A stretch of DNA of 11,162 bases. Source: Bacillota bacterium (GTDB lineage: Bacteria > Bacillota_A > Clostridia > Lachnospirales > Lachnospiraceae). Positions 5,333-11,162 of this stretch are shown piece by piece. The notes beneath the pieces are model-generated. The model did not search any database and had not been told where the DNA came from. It worked only from the letters and a program-made list of their open reading frames with translations. Location of the stretch: positions 1-11,162 of the forward strand of contig JAEZSL010000253.1 in NCBI GenBank assembly GCA_023443925.1, read 5' to 3'. Positions within the stretch are counted from its first letter, which is position 1. Each line of letters begins with the position of its first letter. The translations under genes and the position numbers were made by a program.

Positions 5333-6307
5333 ATGATTCATAACAGAAATTCTGGTATGAATGAAAACAATGCAAAGGAGCAGAGTAATAAATTGAATAA
5401 AACCATACAATTGGATTTAGATGATAAAGAACAGCTTGCATTGTTAGCCAGGGCTTTATCGGCAGAGGTAAGAATTGAAATACTCAGGCTGTTATGCAGA
5501 ACGGATTTAAATATAAATGAAATTGCAGAGCGCCTTAATCTGCCTCAGTCCTCAGCAGCAGCCCATGTTAAGGTACTGGAAGAAGCGGGATTGATTAAAA
5601 CCAGCTTAAAGCCGGCCGTAAGAGGTTCGATGAAGGTTTGCAGCAGACTGCTTTCCGCTTTTCAGGTGGATTTAATATCCCGGATGGAAGAAGAAACAGA
5701 GATTATTAATATGCCCATCGGTAATTTTGTGGATTATTATGTAGAACCTACCTGCGGAATCGTCAGTGAAAAAGGACATATTGATGAAGAAGACGAACCA
5801 CGTTGCTTTTATAATCCGGACCGGACCCGCGCCAAACTTTTATGGTTCGGAAAAGGTTACCTGGAATACCGATTCCCGAATAATATCCTGAGAGATAAAA
5901 ATGAAAAGCGCCTGGAGTTGTCGATGGAGCTATGTTCGGAAGACCATGAGTATAATTTTGATTTTCCTTCCGACATAACGGTTTGGATTAACGGAATCGA
6001 AGCCGGTACCTGGGCCTGCCCTGGTGATTTCGGAGGCAGAAGAGGAAAATATAACCCGGCGTGGTGGCCGGATAAGAATACCCAGTATGGTAATTTGAAA
6101 ACCTGGATACTGACGGAACAGGGATCATTTCTTGATGGCGATCTTATGAATGATTTGTCAATAAAGGAATACAGGCTATCCGAGAATGCATATATTTCTG
6201 TGCGGATCGGTATAAAAGAAGACGCCAGGCATGTGGGCGGAGTTAATCTGTTCGGAGACTGCTTCGGGGATTATGCCCAGAACATACGGATGAAGTTTGT
6301 ATTTTAG
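5333..6307 (+). CDS. ArsR-type winged-helix regulator with a large C-terminal domain, probable gal regulator
   Basis: Residues about 33-95 form a winged helix: ARALSAEVRIEILRLL, then INEIAERLNLPQSSAAAHVKVLEEAGLI, whose recognition helix is at about 71-83. No CxC-type metal site of classical ArsR is seen. The remaining 220 or so residues are unlike plain ArsR proteins: an aromatic- and glycine-rich region with WINGIEAGTW, a PGDFGGRRGKYNPAWWPD segment (about 228-246) and a C-terminal GGVNLFGDCFGDYAQNIRM, suggesting a beta-rich sensor domain. The position before galK suggests control of galactose genes, which is inference. The start is uncertain. ATG 5333 has no clear ribosome binding site and lies about 7 bases from the predicted transcript start. 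ATG 5357 and TTG 5393 (AAAGGAG at 5374-5380, 12 bases upstream) are in-frame alternatives that keep the whole HTH. Confidence 0.8.
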   Translation: MIHNRNSGMNENNAKEQSNKLNKTIQLDLDDKEQLALLARALSAEVRIEILRLLCRTDLNINEIAERLNLPQSSAAAHVKVLEEAGLIKTSLKPAVRGSMKVCSRLLSAFQVDLISRMEEETEIINMPIGNFVDYYVEPTCGIVSEKGHIDEEDEPRCFYNPDRTRAKLLWFGKGYLEYRFPNNILRDKNEKRLELSMELCSEDHEYNFDFPSDITVWINGIEAGTWACPGDFGGRRGKYNPAWWPDKNTQYGNLKTWILTEQGSFLDGDLMNDLSIKEYRLSENAYISVRIGIKEDARHVGGVNLFGDCFGDYAQNIRMKFVF

Positions 6308-6412
6308 ATCCAGGATCAGACAAGTACTGAATGCATTAATATATGTTTTGGAGACAAAATGCAGAAAAACTCTGCTTTTAATAAAGTATATCATAATATA
6401 AAGGAGTACTAT

Positions 6413-7576
6413 ATGAAGGATAAATTATTACAGAAATTTAATGAAATATTTGGTGATGCCGGAGAAACTCAGGTTTATTTTGCTCCCGGACGCGTGAATC
6501 TGATCGGAGAGCATACGGATTATAACGGCGGTCATGTATTTCCCTGCGCCTTGACTATCGGTACCTATGCAGCCGTAAGAAAGAGAGAAGATAGAACACT
6601 CCGTTTTTATTCCATGAATTTTGAACATCTGGGAGTCATTACTTCCGGACTGGATGAGCTGACTTATAAAAAAGAAGATGACTGGTCAAATTATCCCAAA
6701 GGAGTTATCTGGGCATTAAAGCAGAGAGGTTATGTAATCAATGAGGGGCTGGATATAGTTTATTTCGGTAATATTCCTAATTCCTCCGGTTTATCTTCCT
6801 CCGCATCCTTAGAGGTCTTAACCGGCTACATTATTAAAGAATTATTCGGTTTTAATCTGTATATGATTGAATTGGCTTTGATCAGCCAGTTTGCAGAAAA
6901 TAAATTCATCGGTGTAAACTGCGGTATTATGGATCAGTTTGCTGTGGCCATGGGTAAAAAAGACAATGCCATCTTTTTGGATACCAGTAATCTGGCCTGT
7001 GAATATGCCCCTATAAAATTAGAGAATGCTAAGATAGTAATTGCCTCCAGTAATAAAAAGAGAGGTTTGGGGGATTCAAAATATAATGAAAGAAGAAGTG
7101 AATGCGAAGAAGCACTGAAGGAATTGCAGACAGTTATTAATATTGAAACCCTTGGCGATTTAAGCGAAGAAGAATTTGAAGCACATAAAAATGCCATCGC
7201 TGATCCGGTTCGGGTAAAAAGGGCAAAGCATGCAGTATATGAAAACCAGAGAACCATCAAGGCTGTAAAATCTCTTAAGGATAATGATATTGCTGAGTTC
7301 GGGCGGTTAATGAACGCTTCCCATGTATCCCTGCGGGATGATTATGAAGTAACAGGTATAGAACTGGATACCCTGGTGGAAGCAGCCTGGGAGCAAAAAG
7401 GTGTCATCGGTTCCAGAATGACAGGCGCAGGCTTCGGCGGATGCACCGTTAGTATAGTAGAGAATGATTATGTACAGGATTTCATCGATCAAGTAGGCAA
7501 AACCTATGAAGAAAAAATAGGATATAAAGCAGATTTTTATGTAGTTGATATCGGCTGCGGCCCAATAAGATTATAG
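6413..7576 (+). CDS. galK: Galactokinase
   Basis: This enzyme phosphorylates galactose to galactose-1-phosphate with ATP, the first step of the Leloir pathway. The three GHMP-kinase motifs are present: the galactokinase signature GRVNLIGEHTDY (residues 26-37), the phosphate-binding IPNSSGLSSSAS (121-132) and MTGAGFGGCTVS (336-347). CGIMDQFA places the catalytic aspartate at 174. ATG 6413 is chosen because AAAGGAG (6400-6406) lies 6 bases upstream and the resulting 387 residues match the family. An upstream in-frame ATG at 6359 would add 18 residues and enclose the ribosome binding site. It lies 105 bases after the regulator gene with no strong terminator between them, so the two may share a transcript. 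Confidence 0.97.
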   Translation: MKDKLLQKFNEIFGDAGETQVYFAPGRVNLIGEHTDYNGGHVFPCALTIGTYAAVRKREDRTLRFYSMNFEHLGVITSGLDELTYKKEDDWSNYPKGVIWALKQRGYVINEGLDIVYFGNIPNSSGLSSSASLEVLTGYIIKELFGFNLYMIELALISQFAENKFIGVNCGIMDQFAVAMGKKDNAIFLDTSNLACEYAPIKLENAKIVIASSNKKRGLGDSKYNERRSECEEALKELQTVINIETLGDLSEEEFEAHKNAIADPVRVKRAKHAVYENQRTIKAVKSLKDNDIAEFGRLMNASHVSLRDDYEVTGIELDTLVEAAWEQKGVIGSRMTGAGFGGCTVSIVENDYVQDFIDQVGKTYEEKIGYKADFYVVDIGCGPIRL

Positions 7577-7601
7577 TAGGCTTTATAACCAGTTAATAAA
7601 G

Positions 7602-7688
7602 TTTTCAACCGTAGATGAAGTAATACCAAGCGTAAGCTTCGAGATTCAGGAAAAAGGTTAGATTGAAAAGCAAAAGTTTTTCATCTAC
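7602..7688 (+). promoter_or_regulatory. Interleaved inverted repeats in the galK-galE gap
   Basis: TTTTCAA (7602-7608) can pair with TTGAAAA (7663-7669), and GTAGATGAA (7611-7619) with TTCATCTAC (7680-7688). The order is A-B-A'-B', so the stems cross. TGAAAA (7664-7669) can also pair locally with TTTTCA (7678-7683), giving alternative folds around the TTG of the small ORF at 7663. Confidence 0.45.
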
Positions 7689-7710
7689 TAATTTAGGAAT
7701 ATTCATTTAA
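7663..7710 (+). CDS. Possible 15-codon leader ORF ahead of galE
   Basis: TTG at 7663 follows AAAGGTTAGA, and the frame encodes MKSKSFSSTNLGIFI before TAA at 7708-7710, 27 bases short of galE. It matches the lpdA leader ORF in start codon, in the upstream AAGGTTAG context and in the opening M-K-x-K. It is too short to be recognised and may not be translated. Confidence 0.3.
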   Translation: MKSKSFSSTNLGIFI

Positions 7711-7722
7711 AATTGAATATTC
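7697..7722 (+). promoter_or_regulatory. Inverted repeat immediately upstream of the galE ribosome binding site
   Basis: GAATATTCA (7697-7705) and TGAATATTC (7714-7722) are perfect complements around the 8-base loop TTTAAAAT. It ends only a few bases before GAAAGAGG. It could act as a DNA operator or as an RNA hairpin that sets galE translation. Confidence 0.5.
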
Positions 7723-7737
7723 GGGAAAGAGGTTAAT

Positions 7738-8730
7738 ATGACAGTTTTAGTATTAGGCGGAGCCGGTTATATCGGTTCCCACACCGTATATGAACTCATT
7801 GACCAAGGTGAGGATGTCGTAATTGTAGATAATCTGGAAACCGGTTTTAAAGAAGCAGTGCATCCTTTGGCTCGTTTTTACCAGGGCGACATCAGAAACA
7901 GGGAATTTATTGACAGTGTTTTTGATAAGGAAAAAATAGATGCGGTTATTCACTTTGCCGCCAACTCATTAGTAGGCGAGAGTATGATTAATCCCTTAAA
8001 GTACTATGATAATAATTTGTGCGGAACCAAGGTTTTACTGGAATCCATGATTGCCCATGAGGTAAAAAAAATCGTATTTTCATCTACGGCTGCAACCTAT
8101 GGGGAACCGGACAGAGTGCCTATTCTGGAAACCGACCGGACAGAACCTACCAATACCTACGGTGAAACGAAATTGTCAATGGAAAAGATGATAAAATGGG
8201 TGGATAAGGCACATGGACTAAAGTTTGTATCACTGCGTTATTTTAATGCCTGCGGTGCCCATAAAAGCGGTAAGATTGGTGAGGCCCACAATCCGGAATC
8301 ACATCTGATACCGCTGATTCTTCAGGTTCCCAACGGTAAAAGAGAAGCCATCAATGTATACGGCGACGATTATGATACCAAAGACGGTACCTGCATCCGT
8401 GATTATATTCACGTTACGGATTTGGCTTCCGCGCATATTCTGGCAGTTAAATATCTCATGGAGGGTAAGGAAAGCAACATTTTCAATCTGGGTAACGGTG
8501 TTGGATTTACTGTTAATGAGGTGATTGAAGCGGCTAGGAAAGTAACAGAAGCTCCCATCCCTGCGGTGGTATCACCAAGAAGAGCCGGAGATCCCGCCCA
8601 GTTAATTGCGTCCAGTGAGAAAGCTAAATCTATTTTAGGCTGGAAACCTCAGTTTGAGGATATTGAAGAGATTATCGCTTCCGCCTGGAAGTGGCACAAA
8701 GACCATCCAAACGGATTCCAGGAAGCTTAA
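7738..8730 (+). CDS. galE: UDP-glucose 4-epimerase
   Basis: This NAD-dependent enzyme interconverts UDP-galactose and UDP-glucose, completing the Leloir cycle. The 330-residue length is typical. The Rossmann fingerprint GGAGYIGSH occupies residues 7-15. FSSTAATYG (114-122) supplies the catalytic Ser/Thr position (T117), and YGETK (141-145) gives the catalytic Tyr141 and Lys145 of an extended short-chain dehydrogenase. CIRDYIHVTDLASAH and the C-terminal RRAGDPAQLIAS complete the substrate-binding region. ATG 7738 follows AGAGG (7728-7732) by 5 bases. The 161-base gap from galK holds the repeat structures described separately. No independent promoter is obvious, so galE is probably transcribed with galK. 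Confidence 0.96.
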   Translation: MTVLVLGGAGYIGSHTVYELIDQGEDVVIVDNLETGFKEAVHPLARFYQGDIRNREFIDSVFDKEKIDAVIHFAANSLVGESMINPLKYYDNNLCGTKVLLESMIAHEVKKIVFSSTAATYGEPDRVPILETDRTEPTNTYGETKLSMEKMIKWVDKAHGLKFVSLRYFNACGAHKSGKIGEAHNPESHLIPLILQVPNGKREAINVYGDDYDTKDGTCIRDYIHVTDLASAHILAVKYLMEGKESNIFNLGNGVGFTVNEVIEAARKVTEAPIPAVVSPRRAGDPAQLIASSEKAKSILGWKPQFEDIEEIIASAWKWHKDHPNGFQEA

Positions 8731-8744
8731 AATAATAAACAGCA

Positions 8745-8774
8745 GATGCTTGCATCTATTTAGATGCAGGCATT
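8745..8774 (+). repeat. Intercistronic hairpin between galE and galT
   Basis: GATGCTTGCATCT (8745-8757) pairs with AGATGCAGGCATT (8762-8774) over 13 positions with two G-U wobbles around a 4-base loop. The inner 7 bp are perfect. It is followed by CTCATG rather than a T run. It lies 16 bases before the galT ribosome binding site and more likely tunes stability or translation than ends transcription. Confidence 0.55.
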
Positions 8775-8801
8775 CTCATGCTCAGAACATGGAGGCAAAA
8801 T

Positions 8802-10367
8802 ATGATAAATCAATATATAACAGCGCTGATTAACTATGGCTTGCAGTCCGGGCTTATTCACACCGAGGATAAAGTGTATACCATAAACTGTCTGCTGGAG
8901 TTGTTTCAGCTGGAGGAATACGACGAGGATGATTCCTTTTTACTGGAAATGCCGCTGGAAGATATATTAGACGGAATGCTTGATTATGCGTATGAACAGG
9001 GAATTCTAACGGAAAACAGCATTGTATACCGAGATTTATTTGATACGAAAATAATGGGTATTCTGGTACCGAGACCCTCGGAAGTAATTGGTGAGTTTCA
9101 GGTTGCCTATAAGGTTAGTCCTGAAAATGCCACTAATTACTATTATAAATTAAGCCAGGATACGGACTACATAAGGCGATACCGGATTGCCAGGGATATT
9201 AAATGGGTGACGGGTACCGAATATGGCGATATTGACATCACCATAAATTTATCAAAACCGGAAAAAGATCCAAAGGCGATTGCTGCCGCCAAACTGATGA
9301 AACAAAGCGGCTATCCCAAATGCCTTTTATGCAAAGAAAATGAAGGTTATGCCGGCAGGGTCAACCACCCCGCCAGACAGAACCACCGTATTATTCCCAT
9401 ACAGATTAATAGCCAGGAATGGGGATTTCAGTATTCACCCTATGTTTATTACAATGAACACTGCATTGTCTTTAACTATGAACATACACCAATGAAGATT
9501 GACAAGTCTGCGTTTCGAAAGTTATTTGATTTCGTTAAACTGTTTCCCCATTATTTTGTTGGCTCCAATGCGGATCTGCCTATTGTGGGCGGCTCCATAC
9601 TGACCCATGACCATTTTCAGGGAGGAAACTATGAGTTTGCAATGGCCAAAGCCCCGGTGGAAGCATCTTTTACCGTGAAAGGTTTTGAAGGGGTCCAGGC
9701 TGGTATTGTAAAATGGCCTATGTCTGTCATTCGTCTGAAAGGAGAGGAGACAGAACCCTTAATTGAATTGGGCGATGTTATTTTAAAGGCTTGGAGAAAC
9801 TATACAGATGAGGAAGCCTTTGTATATGCATTTTCGGGTAAATACGGAAAACTGCTGTCTCCTGAGGAAGTGATAAAGAGCACGGACCTTGAAAAAGCGG
9901 GATACGAACCCCACAATACCATAACTCCAATTGCCAGAAAGTCAGGAGGCTTCTTTGAACTTGACCTGGTGCTGCGTAACAATATAACTACAAAGGAGCA
10001 TCCCTTTGGAGTATATCATCCTCACGATGAACTGCACCATATTAAGAAGGAGAATATCGGACTGATAGAAGTAATGGGACTGGCAGTACTGCCCGCCAGG
10101 TTAAAGGAAGAAATGGAAGTTTTGAAAGCTGCAATTCTAAAGGGCGAAGATTTGTCTCTTAACGAGATGACGGCAAAGCATAAAGAATGGGCAGACGGGT
10201 TCCTTTCGAAATACAGTGAAGTATCGGAAAGTAATATAGACGGTATTATTGAAAAGGAAATTGGCCTGGTATTTTCAGAAGTTTTAGAACATGCAGGGGT
10301 TTATAAACGCAATGAAAAAGGCAGGGAAGCTTTTCTGCGGTTTACTGCTTCGCTAAACAGATTATAA
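8802..10367 (+). CDS. galT: UDP-glucose--hexose-1-phosphate uridylyltransferase, class II
   Basis: This enzyme exchanges UMP between UDP-glucose and galactose-1-phosphate, giving UDP-galactose and glucose-1-phosphate. At 521 residues it belongs to the long Firmicute class (GalT2) rather than the roughly 350-residue class I. GGSILTHDHFQGG contains H269-D270-H271-F-Q273. By analogy with the class I H-P-H-x-Q motif, H271 is the nucleophile that carries UMP. A CxxC pair (C174, C177) sits in YPKCLLCKENEGYAGR. The N-terminal 150 residues are helical and acidic, as in other class II members. ATG 8802 is chosen because GGAGG (8791-8795) is 6 bases upstream; an in-frame ATG at 8778 would cover that site. 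It lies 71 bases after galE and forms the end of the gal operon. Confidence 0.96.
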   Translation: MINQYITALINYGLQSGLIHTEDKVYTINCLLELFQLEEYDEDDSFLLEMPLEDILDGMLDYAYEQGILTENSIVYRDLFDTKIMGILVPRPSEVIGEFQVAYKVSPENATNYYYKLSQDTDYIRRYRIARDIKWVTGTEYGDIDITINLSKPEKDPKAIAAAKLMKQSGYPKCLLCKENEGYAGRVNHPARQNHRIIPIQINSQEWGFQYSPYVYYNEHCIVFNYEHTPMKIDKSAFRKLFDFVKLFPHYFVGSNADLPIVGGSILTHDHFQGGNYEFAMAKAPVEASFTVKGFEGVQAGIVKWPMSVIRLKGEETEPLIELGDVILKAWRNYTDEEAFVYAFSGKYGKLLSPEEVIKSTDLEKAGYEPHNTITPIARKSGGFFELDLVLRNNITTKEHPFGVYHPHDELHHIKKENIGLIEVMGLAVLPARLKEEMEVLKAAILKGEDLSLNEMTAKHKEWADGFLSKYSEVSESNIDGIIEKEIGLVFSEVLEHAGVYKRNEKGREAFLRFTASLNRL

Positions 10368-10374
10368 TTAACTG

Positions 10375-10402
10375 TTGACCAAATGAAAATTAATGATAGA
10401 AT
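10375..10402 (+). promoter_or_regulatory. Likely promoter of the sdaAB unit
   Basis: TTGACC (10375-10380) and TAGAAT (10397-10402) are separated by 16 bases, starting 8 bases after the galT stop. Transcription would begin near 10409, placing the hairpin at 10422-10449 in the leader of the serine dehydratase transcript. Confidence 0.55.
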
Positions 10403-10421
10403 ATATTTGTCGGGTTTAGAC

Positions 10422-10449
10422 TATGCCAGCTGAAAAACCAGCTGGCATA
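10422..10449 (+). terminator. Hairpin after galT: terminator or leader attenuator
   Basis: TATGCCAGCTG (10422-10432) and CAGCTGGCATA (10439-10449) form a perfect 11-bp stem with the loop AAAAAC. The tail AATTAGTTTAAG is only weakly T-rich. It may end the galactose operon. Because the proposed sdaAB promoter lies just upstream, it may also act within that leader. Confidence 0.6.
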
Positions 10450-10512
10450 AATTAGTTTAAGAAGGATTATTTAAAAAAGACCTGGAGAAGCTATATTTCA
10501 ACGGAAAGGAGA

Positions 10513-10590
10513 ATGTCGGAATCAGTTTGTTGTATTGGGATTTTGACACAGAGTGAATATGTACGCATCAAAGGAAATGAGCGTTTTTGA
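10513..10590 (+). CDS. Possible 25-codon leader ORF overlapping the sdaAB start
   Basis: ATG 10513 is preceded by GGAAAGGAGA (10503-10512), the best ribosome binding site in this region, though very close to the ATG. The frame encodes MSESVCCIGILTQSEYVRIKGNERF and ends with TGA at 10588-10590, overlapping the sdaAB reading frame by 14 to 32 bases depending on the sdaAB start. sdaAB itself has no comparable site, so translation may be coupled. I recognise no family. Confidence 0.4.
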   Translation: MSESVCCIGILTQSEYVRIKGNERF

Positions 10591-11162
10591 TATTATAGGA
10601 CCAAATATGATAGGGCCATCCAGTTCCCATACCGCCGGAGCCTTAAGAATTGCCAGACTGGCAAAAAATATGGTTAAAAATCCGATAAAACAGGTGAAAT
10701 TCATTTTATACGGATCTTTTGCCCAAACATACCGGGGGCATGGAACGGACCGGGCACTGGTAGCCGGAATGCTTGGGTTTGATACGGAAGATTACCGGAT
10801 TAAGGAATCTTTTGCACATGCTAAAGAAGCTGGACTTTATTATGTTTTTGAAACAAATTCCAGTAAACCGGACACGCATCCGAATACGGTTGATATTATC
10901 ATAACAGATGAAGATAACGAAGAAACTACGGTTACCGGAATATCTGTCGGAGGGGGCAGAGCTGTCATTAAAAATATTAACGGTGTGGATATCGATCTGT
11001 CAGGAGACTACCATACCTTGGTAATCCGGCATAAAGACCTGCCGGGAGTTGTTGCCGGTGTTACCAATATATTAAGCCAGTTTGAGATTAATATCGCCTT
11101 TATGAAATTATACCGGGAAAATAAGGGTACCATAGCCTATTCCATTATAGAAACCGATCAGC
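10559..11162 (+). CDS. sdaAB: L-serine dehydratase, iron-sulfur-dependent, beta subunit; 3' partial
   Basis: The two-subunit enzyme deaminates L-serine to pyruvate and ammonia; the alpha subunit (sdaAA), which carries most of the cluster-binding cysteines, would be expected downstream. The frame is open from ATG 10559 to the window end (201 codons). It begins with the hallmark SVFDIIGPNMIGPSSSHTAGA, then YGSFAQTYRGHGTDRALVAG and DTHPNTVDI. From about residue 149 an ACT-type domain starts (YHTLVIRHKDLPGVVAGVTNIL), and it is cut by the end of the window; such domains sense amino acids. The start is unsettled: ATG 10559 and ATG 10577 are in frame, and neither has a well-spaced ribosome binding site, since AAAGGA before 10577 is too close. 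GTG 10553 is also possible. The overlapping leader ORF may supply ribosomes. Confidence 0.93.
   Translation, partial: MYASKEMSVFDIIGPNMIGPSSSHTAGALRIARLAKNMVKNPIKQVKFILYGSFAQTYRGHGTDRALVAGMLGFDTEDYRIKESFAHAKEAGLYYVFETNSSKPDTHPNTVDIIITDEDNEETTVTGISVGGGRAVIKNINGVDIDLSGDYHTLVIRHKDLPGVVAGVTNILSQFEINIAFMKLYRENKGTIAYSIIETDQ

Larger units (their letters stand above)
7649..7735 (+). repeat. Near-perfect direct repeat of the ribosome-binding region before galE
   Basis: The 12 bases at 7649-7660 (GGAAAAAGGTTA) recur at 7724-7735 (GGAAAGAGGTTA) with one difference. The first copy precedes a TTG and the second precedes the galE ATG. The second copy is identical to 2709-2720 upstream of the lpdA leader ORF, linking the two loci. 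Confidence 0.6.

Noticed and set aside
6361..6379. Small hairpin GCAGA...TCTGC followed by TTTT before galK as a terminator or attenuator
   Set aside because: The stem is only five base pairs, and the T run is short; too weak to claim.
6359..6412. 18-residue N-terminal extension of galactokinase
   Set aside because: The well-spaced AAAGGAG at 6400-6406 precedes ATG 6413, and the shorter product fits the family N terminus.
6934..7260. 108-codon minus-strand ORF inside galK
   Set aside because: It is antisense to strongly conserved galactokinase coding sequence, and the product looks like a low-complexity Ser/Leu shadow frame.
1..11162. Defence system, prophage, transposase, CRISPR array, tRNA or rRNA
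   Set aside because: No matching protein motifs, spaced repeats or RNA gene signatures were seen; all main ORFs are metabolic, regulatory or membrane proteins.

Overview
The window looks like an ordinary chromosomal stretch from a low-to-moderate GC anaerobic Firmicute, most likely a Lachnospiraceae-type clostridium. The reasons are the split glycine decarboxylase (separate GcvPB), the clostridial order gcvPB-lplA-lpdA, a class II galactose-1-phosphate uridylyltransferase, a two-subunit iron-sulfur L-serine dehydratase, frequent TTG starts and AGGAGG/AGAGG ribosome binding sites. Every convincing gene is on the + strand. Species placement is an inference from gene style, not from a database match.

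Bases 1-4278 hold the 3' end of a glycine cleavage operon. It contains gcvPB (missing only a few N-terminal codons), lplA (lipoate-protein ligase, which would load lipoate on GcvH) and lpdA (dihydrolipoyl dehydrogenase, the L protein). The gaps between these genes are full of hairpins. The lplA-lpdA gap also carries a 26-codon TTG-initiated reading frame, with its own ribosome binding site duplicated exactly at lpdA and with interleaved inverted repeats.

Bases 4279-5332 hold a promoter, a 32-codon ORF coupled by an ATGA overlap to a four-helix DUF1648-type membrane protein, about 190 bases with no recognisable gene, and a strong terminator hairpin.

Bases 5333-10367 are a Leloir galactose cluster: an ArsR-type HTH regulator with a large C-terminal domain, then galK, galE and galT. 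Together these turn galactose into glucose-1-phosphate through UDP-sugars. The galK-galE gap holds a second copy of the mini-ORF and duplicated ribosome-binding-site arrangement seen before lpdA. The regulator's promoter is preceded by a 13-bp tandem repeat.

Bases 10368-11162 hold a promoter, a leader hairpin, a short overlapping leader ORF and the 5' part of sdaAB (L-serine dehydratase beta subunit), cut by the window end. Glycine cleavage and serine deamination both feed one-carbon and pyruvate metabolism, but the two are separated here by the galactose genes.

No defence system, phage, insertion sequence with transposase, CRISPR array, tRNA or rRNA was seen. The main unexplained signals are the repeated mini-ORF and start-site elements in front of lpdA and galE.
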